NCBI GenBank assembly: GCA_945950065.1
Contig: CAMFGQ010000048.1
Span: 1 to 10,033 of the forward strand
Direction of reading: 5' to 3'
Length of the DNA: 10,033 nucleotides
DNA from: an uncultured Clostridia bacterium
Lineage (GTDB): Bacteria; Bacillota; Clostridia; Peptostreptococcales; Acidaminobacteraceae
The notes below the pieces were generated by a model. It had not been told where the DNA came from. It did not search any database and saw only the letters and a program-made list of their open reading frames with translations. The first letter of the stretch is position 1; each line of letters opens with the position of its first letter. A program made the translations under genes and the position numbers. Below are positions 6,524 to 10,033 of the stretch, in pieces.

Positions 6524-7188
6524 AACGCGTAGGTATCGTCTCAAGTAGTGTAGAGTTAGATTTTCGATATACCCATGAAATACCTGAACTAGTGGCCAAG
6601 GAAGTGGTACGAGCAGGTGCCCTCCCTGTGATTATTCCTATTCAGGAAGAAGTTTCAGAACGATATTTTGAGGAACTAGATGGACTTCTTTTCCTCGGTG
6701 GACAGGATGTTCTTCCTTTTCATTATGGAGAAGATCCAGATCCTGAGGCAGGCCCCTATGACATGAAAAGGGATGCCTTTGAAATTGCCATGATTAAAGA
6801 AGCCATCGAAAGAAAGATTCCTATCCTAGGAATAGGTAGGGGAATGCAGATCATCAATGTGGCCCTAGGTGGTAGCCTTGATCAGAACATTACCTCAAAA
6901 ATTCTCCACTATCGCCCCTCGGGAACAAAAAAGGATCCTTTCCATCGGATCCAGATTTTCCCTGGAAAACTGCAAGACATTTTCGGGGAAGAACTCATTG
7001 TGAACTCTTATCACAGACAGGGAGTACGAAGTCTTGGAAAGGGACTTTCTGTCAGTGCCAGAAGCATTGATGGGGTGGTGGAAGCATTAGAAGGCCAAGG
7101 GATTCTAGCAGTCCAATTTCAGCCAGAATTCTTTGAACACAATGAACGCTTCATTGAACTGTTTAGAAGTTTTATTGAGTCCCTCTAA
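6520..7188 (+). CDS. Catalytically dead C26 paralogue (pseudo-amidotransferase)
   Basis: A 222-residue paralogue of the preceding gene, alignable end to end. The scaffold is kept: FLGGQDVLPFHYGEDPDPEAGPYDMKRD begins at 58, followed by ILGIGRGMQIINVALGGSL and VNSYHRQGVRSLG. The nucleophilic cysteine is glycine (G106, codon GGT, one base from TGT) and the catalytic histidine is glutamine (Q201, codon CAG, in VQFQPE). Only E203 of the triad remains. The frame is intact, the ribosome site GAGGAGG (6509-6515) is the best in this operon, and no other damage is visible. This argues for a kept non-enzymatic role, such as a regulatory or heterodimer partner or a ligand-binding subunit, over decay. It joins the active gene by an ATGA overlap. 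Confidence 0.9.
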   Translation: MKRVGIVSSSVELDFRYTHEIPELVAKEVVRAGALPVIIPIQEEVSERYFEELDGLLFLGGQDVLPFHYGEDPDPEAGPYDMKRDAFEIAMIKEAIERKIPILGIGRGMQIINVALGGSLDQNITSKILHYRPSGTKKDPFHRIQIFPGKLQDIFGEELIVNSYHRQGVRSLGKGLSVSARSIDGVVEALEGQGILAVQFQPEFFEHNERFIELFRSFIESL

Positions 7189-7200
7189 AGGGACTCTTTT
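7177..7200 (+). terminator. Terminator of the C26 operon
   Basis: Eight-base stem GAGTCCCT/AGGGACTC with loop CTAA, followed by TTTT. The TAA stop codon of the last gene forms the end of the loop, so the hairpin starts inside the coding sequence. The short T tract makes it of medium strength. Confidence 0.7.
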
Positions 7201-7205
7201 CAAGT

Positions 7206-7228
7206 AAAAAAGGAAGCGAGGCTTCCTT
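7206..7228 (-). terminator. Terminator of the sortase gene
   Basis: On the minus strand, the stem AAGGAAGC/GCTTCCTT (plus-strand 7210-7217 with 7221-7228) with a three-base loop is followed by TTTTTT (plus-strand A run 7206-7211). It begins at the sortase stop codon and converges on the plus-strand terminator ten bases away. Confidence 0.85.
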
Positions 7229-7925
7229 AATTCTTCTTGGTCTTTTCACTTGGTTTAAGCTCTAACGGGATGGTATAGGGATAGGTATCCACTAATTCCG
7301 CCATAACAAAGATCCGTTGGTCTTCTTCATAAGGTCGATCACAGGTCAGTATGCTCACGATAGGACTGCCATGACGATCAGCTTCAGCCTGTTCCGTATA
7401 CTGGAAGGCATACTGGTCGGTGTGGAGCTTTGCATAAATCACATAGTGATAGACAGTTTTCTTATCGTGCAGATACAGATCAAAGGGACGTTCTGGCATG
7501 TCATAGAGACGGTTTAACAGCACGTTGTGAGATCCCATGTTATGCCCTGCGATGGCAAAGTTACCTTCACCCATACGCACATCACTGTATAATGTAGCTA
7601 CACCATGATTTAGGTTCTCTGCTGTGAGTCCACGTAAGACAGGAAGATCGATTTCCAGTTCCGGAATGATCATCTGTCCAATGATTGCATCCTTATCAAT
7701 AGGTCCGGCTGTTTTTAAGACGGAAATCGAGTCAATAGCAGTAATGGCATCCCATTGAAAAATAGCTTCTCGTTGGTTATTCTCTTGAATCTCCTCGTGG
7801 GTAATGTCACTAATCACCTCGGGATTCGATTTAGAGAAGAACTTAATGATGGTACCTGTTCCAAAGTGGAGACCAAACATTAGCATGGCTAAAACTATAA
7901 AGATAATTCCTACTTTCTTTCTCAT
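7227..7925 (-). CDS. Sortase, class A-like
   Basis: Membrane-anchored cysteine transpeptidase that attaches surface proteins to the cell wall after cleavage of an LPxTG-like signal. In the numbering from the upstream ATG at 7928 (233 residues), an N-terminal membrane helix lies at about 6-23 and a linker at about 30-80. The sortase beta-barrel follows, with catalytic H129 in AIAGHNMG, C196 in ILTCDRP and R205 in QRIFVMAEL. The T-C-D and R-I-F-V spacing fits class A best, but class assignment by eye is approximate. Two ATG codons stand in tandem; I prefer the second (7925), because AAAGGAG lies six bases before it and only three before the first. No substrate with an LPxTG signal is encoded in this window, so it probably serves as a housekeeping enzyme. 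Confidence 0.92.
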   Translation of the reverse strand: MRKKVGIIFIVLAMLMFGLHFGTGTIIKFFSKSNPEVISDITHEEIQENNQREAIFQWDAITAIDSISVLKTAGPIDKDAIIGQMIIPELEIDLPVLRGLTAENLNHGVATLYSDVRMGEGNFAIAGHNMGSHNVLLNRLYDMPERPFDLYLHDKKTVYHYVIYAKLHTDQYAFQYTEQAEADRHGSPIVSILTCDRPYEEDQRIFVMAELVDTYPYTIPLELKPSEKTKKN

Positions 7926-7946
7926 CATTCACTCCTTTGTCCTTCT

Positions 7947-7975
7947 AGTATAGCAAAGTGAGGAAGTACTGACAA
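7947..7975 (-). promoter_or_regulatory. Promoter of the sortase gene
   Basis: On the minus strand, TTGTCA (7970-7975) and TATACT (7947-7952) are separated by exactly 17 bases, each with five of six consensus matches. The start point falls near 7940, giving a leader of only about 15 bases. Confidence 0.75.
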
Positions 7976-8002
7976 TAAGACGATCCATTCAGGAGGATAC
8001 CC

Positions 8003-9346
8003 ATGAAAAAAGGCGAAGTTTATCGCTGCATCATCGAAAAAAACATCTTCCCTGCCACAGGAATTTGCACACTTGAGGGTCAGGAAGTTTCAATACAAGG
8101 AGCCTATCAAGGTGAGGAAATTGACTTTAGACTAGGCAGAAAAAAGAAAGGGCTTCCCACGGGACGTCTCCTTACGGAGCGACGTGGACCCTGTAACCAG
8201 TATGGTCATTGTGGAGGATGCGTCAGTCAGCATCTACCCTTGGAAAGACAAAGAGAAATCAAAAAGATGGAGGTAATAGATCTCTTTAAAAGAAGAGGCT
8301 TTATGCTTAATGAATTATCTATCTATGGAGCAGAAGAAGCCTTCAAATATCGAAACAAAGTTGAACTAAACTTTGGAAACACCTATAAAGATGGTCCCCT
8401 TCAACTGGGCTTCTATGAACGCCATATGGGACGGAATGTCCTAGCCACAACGGAATGCCTTCTGATCCATGAGGATCTAAGAAAAATACGAGAGACCATG
8501 CTAGACTTTGCCAAGACAAAAAGCTATGACTTCTATCATGTCATGCGAAGAGAGGGCTTTCTTCGCCATTTGATCCTTCGTAGAGGCTTTCATACTGGTG
8601 AAATCATGGTTAACCTGGTTACCACAACTCAGCAGGAGCTTGATCCATCTTTTGTGGAGCACTTATTAAATCTTGAACTTGAGGGTGAGATTGTCTCCAT
8701 ACTTCATACAGAAAACGACTCCCTTTCTAACTTTGTTTACTGTGACAAAATCAATCTTCTCTATGGTAGAGACTATCTACGGGAGTACCTGCTAGGAAAA
8801 GAGTTCAAAATCTCTCCCTTTAGCTTCTTTCAGACCAATACACAGGGCGCAGAGGTGCTTTTCTCCAGACTAAGGACTCTTGTTGGAGAAAGAAAGAGAA
8901 CTCTATGTGACTTATACTGTGGTACGGGAACCATAGGACTGCTTCTAAGTGATGTGGCTGAGAGTATCCTAGGAATTGAACTTGTGGAAGAAGCAGTAGA
9001 AGCTGCCAGAGAAAATGCTAGACTCAATGATATTCATAATGCAACCTATATCTGTGATGATGTGAAGAATCTCGCTGAACATCTAGAGGAGAAACCGGAT
9101 CTACTGGTAGTAGATCCTCCAAGGAGTGGATTACATCCACAGGCAATAAAGGATATCTTAGATTTGGATTTAGAAGAGATCTTCTATGTGTCCTGTAATC
9201 CAAAGACTCTAGTGAATGATCTTACTGTCTTTAGGGATGGAGGATACGAGCTGAAGCATGTGGAGCTGATTGACCTTTATCCTCATACTCCTCATGTGGA
9301 GACCATAGTACTTTTGTTGAAACAAGGAGCCAACATATCAAAGTGA
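8003..9346 (+). CDS. rlmD: 23S rRNA (uracil-5-)-methyltransferase, RlmD/RumA family, C-terminally shortened
   Basis: SAM-dependent enzyme that makes 5-methyluridine in 23S rRNA (U1939 in E. coli RlmD; some Gram-positive members also modify U747). Domains in order: an N-terminal TRAM-like RNA-binding domain (about 3-60), a 4Fe-4S cysteine set C64, C70, C73 and C152, a central RNA-binding domain, then the methyltransferase domain with FFQTNT (276-280), SAM motif LYCGTGTIGLL (304-314), DPPRSG (371-376), nucleophile C398 in VSCNP and base E433 in HVET. The catalytic core is complete, so activity is expected. Start: ATG with AGGAGGAT six to seven bases upstream. The last residues, after VETIVLL, appear to be a frameshifted ending, because a C-terminal extension of this family is readable downstream in other frames (9331-9597). 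No convincing promoter is visible in the 77 bases between it and the sortase. Confidence 0.9.
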   Translation: MKKGEVYRCIIEKNIFPATGICTLEGQEVSIQGAYQGEEIDFRLGRKKKGLPTGRLLTERRGPCNQYGHCGGCVSQHLPLERQREIKKMEVIDLFKRRGFMLNELSIYGAEEAFKYRNKVELNFGNTYKDGPLQLGFYERHMGRNVLATTECLLIHEDLRKIRETMLDFAKTKSYDFYHVMRREGFLRHLILRRGFHTGEIMVNLVTTTQQELDPSFVEHLLNLELEGEIVSILHTENDSLSNFVYCDKINLLYGRDYLREYLLGKEFKISPFSFFQTNTQGAEVLFSRLRTLVGERKRTLCDLYCGTGTIGLLLSDVAESILGIELVEEAVEAARENARLNDIHNATYICDDVKNLAEHLEEKPDLLVVDPPRSGLHPQAIKDILDLDLEEIFYVSCNPKTLVNDLTVFRDGGYELKHVELIDLYPHTPHVETIVLLLKQGANISK

Positions 9347-9597
9347 AGTTGGAGACAGATGAACTAGATTTAACGGCAGCAGAAAGTAGAACGACCTATG
9401 AGGAAATAAAGGGATATGTAGAGAAAGAGCATGAAGAAAGCCTCGGGTTCGTACATTTCTCAAATCAAAAAAAGTGCGATTAGGGGTAGGCATGAACTAT
9501 AATGTTTCAAAGAAAGAAAATCCTACAGTTCCTAATTGTCCACCTGAAAAAGGAGGAAGCGATTAGAGAGGCTTTGTTATATTTTGGGATGATTTAA
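9331..9597 (+). pseudogene. Frameshifted remnant of a C-terminal extension of the rlmD product
   Basis: Five short blocks in shifting frames together read as one continuous protein tail. Block one (9331-9445) contains LDLTAAESRTTYEEIKGY. Block two (9446-9472) contains YISQIKK. A codon pair for K-C follows at 9472-9477. Block four (9480-9551) contains MNYNVSKKENPTVPNCPPEK. Block five (9553-9597) ends EEAIREALLYFGMI and TAA. Bridging them needs single-base indels, one of them in a run of seven A residues (9467-9473). From memory, clostridial RumA-like proteins often carry such a tail, with a helix TYxxIxxYV, YIxQxKxKCG and CPPEK..AI..AL.yFgmI; I infer that the upstream gene once ended here. The first block keeps an open frame from 9331 to a TAG at 9481, but it is not a credible independent gene. 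Confidence 0.8.
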
Positions 9598-9612
9598 TTG
9601 AACTATCTTATG

Positions 9613-9650
9613 AAGCACCATTGATCTACCAGTCCGAAGGTGCTTTTTCT
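9613..9650 (+). terminator. Terminator downstream of rlmD and its remnant
   Basis: A seven-base stem AAGCACC (9613-9619) with GGTGCTT (9639-9645), a 19-base loop, and a run of five T residues (9644-9648). It follows the original stop codon at 9595-9597 by 15 bases, which fits a terminator for the once full-length methyltransferase gene. Confidence 0.7.
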
Positions 9651-9681
9651 ATGTAAGAAAAACTGTCTAGTTATTATTAGG

Positions 9682-9710
9682 CTGATAAATTAAACTTTCT
9701 TTGATATAAT
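9682..9710 (+). promoter_or_regulatory. Promoter-like sequence abutting the insertion element
   Basis: CTGATA (9682-9687, four of six matches) and a perfect TATAAT (9705-9710) stand 17 bases apart. The start point would fall at about 9717, essentially at the predicted boundary of the IS. It may be the promoter of a gene now separated by the insertion, or a chance match in AT-rich DNA. Confidence 0.45.
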
Positions 9711-9715
9711 AATCT

Positions 9716-9740
9716 TGGGACGTCAACACTTTATCGGACA
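9716..9740. repeat. Putative terminal inverted repeat of the IS element, transposase-3' end
   Basis: The 25 bases starting TGGGACGTCAACAC and ending TATCGGACA lie just outside the transposase stop codon and start with TG, as IS3-family ends do. The pairing end lies outside the window, so the exact boundary and the target duplication cannot be verified. Confidence 0.5.
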
Positions 9741-9745
9741 AAAAG

Positions 9746-10033
9746 TTAAGCTACCTTTTCTAAAGCCTGCTCCTGCAAGCTGAGTGCAAATTCATTGGGA
9801 CTGAGATGACCTAGCGCCTTCTGCTTTCGACTAGGATTGTAGAAGTCATAAATGTACTCAAAGACACTTTGGCGAGCTTCTTCTCTCGTCTTAAAGTTTG
9901 CTCCATGCACAACTTCTTTTTTGAGAAGAGCAAAGAAGCTCTCGCTCCATGCATTATACCCTAGGGGGCAGGCCCTCTCCTGGCTTTCCTACACGGGAGT
10001 AACTTGCTTTCCAGCCAAGGCTCTCTAAAGTTT
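9746..10033 (-). pseudogene. IS3-family transposase (OrfB, rve integrase core), C-terminal part with frameshift
   Basis: Read on the minus strand, the segment near the window edge encodes TLESLGWKASYSRVGKPG. After a frame change it continues as NAWSESFFALLKKEVVHG, REEARQSVFEYIYDFYN and ALGHLSPNEFAL, then stops at 9746-9748. This is the typical C-terminal half of the integrase core; the glutamate in WSES is the last residue of the DDE triad. The upstream frame stops at 9954-9956 and the downstream frame is closed by a TAG at 9989-9991, so an indel lies between 9957 and 9988, just before the catalytic glutamate. The protein is therefore probably inactive unless a frameshift is used. The N-terminal part lies outside the window. 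Confidence 0.82.

Larger units (their letters stand above)
9716..10033 (-). mobile_element. IS3-family insertion sequence, right part only
   Basis: The segment contains the 3' end of an IS3-type integrase-fold transposase and the adjoining putative inverted repeat. It extends past the right edge of the window. Its orientation is opposite to rlmD. Confidence 0.8.

Noticed and set aside
9343..9483. Independent small gene starting at GTG 9343
   Set aside because: No ribosome site precedes it, and its residues are part of a longer decayed tail whose later blocks lie in other frames.
1..10033. A novel defence, CRISPR or phage system
   Set aside because: No repeat-spacer array, nuclease, toxin-antitoxin pair or phage gene is visible. 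The overlapped operons are metabolic or envelope-related in character.

Overview
The window looks like chromosomal DNA from a low-G+C, Gram-positive, probably anaerobic bacterium of the Clostridia (Bacillota). The evidence is strong AAGGAGG-type ribosome sites, AT-rich intergenic regions with TTGACA/TATAAT-like promoters, a PerR/peroxiredoxin pair, a class A-like sortase, a MacB-type ABC system with a signal-peptide-bearing surface partner, and an RlmD-type rRNA methyltransferase with a 4Fe-4S cysteine set. I cannot name the genus.

Layout. (1) 91-1313, plus strand: a peroxide-stress operon, perR followed by a Prx6-like peroxiredoxin. It has a promoter, a 19-bp perfect palindrome of Per-box type at the expected transcription start, and a strong terminator. 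(2) 1309-4951, minus strand: a three-gene ABC operon in the order ATPase, glycine-rich membrane-anchored surface protein, MacB/FtsX-type permease. All three reading frames overlap. (3) 5103-7200, plus strand: a translationally coupled operon of an unrecognised charged helical protein, a class I glutamine-amidotransferase-fold hydrolase (peptidase C26, PuuD-like), and a paralogue of that hydrolase lacking both the nucleophilic Cys and the catalytic His. (4) 7206-7975, minus strand: a lone sortase with its own promoter and terminator. (5) 8003-9597, plus strand: an rlmD-like methyltransferase with an intact catalytic core, followed by the frameshifted remains of a C-terminal extension and a terminator. 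(6) 9716-10033: the transposase-3' end of an IS3-family element, running off the window, with its own reading frame broken.

How the parts work together. perR and the peroxiredoxin form a sensor-effector pair for peroxide, probably autoregulated. The ABC operon probably builds a cell-envelope mechanotransmission or export machine in which an extracytoplasmic, Ig-like, glycine-rich protein takes the place a periplasmic adaptor has in Gram-negative MacAB. The C26 pair may pair an active hydrolase with a pseudoenzyme subunit. The right end shows decay: a degraded methyltransferase tail and an IS sitting next to a promoter-like sequence.

I found no CRISPR array, tRNA, rRNA or recognisable defence system. 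The least ordinary items are the catalytically dead C26 paralogue next to an uncharacterised protein, the decayed rlmD tail, the Asp-to-Asn change in the PerR metal site, and the adaptor-like glycine-rich protein of the ABC operon. Positions 1-90 contain no gene I can support.
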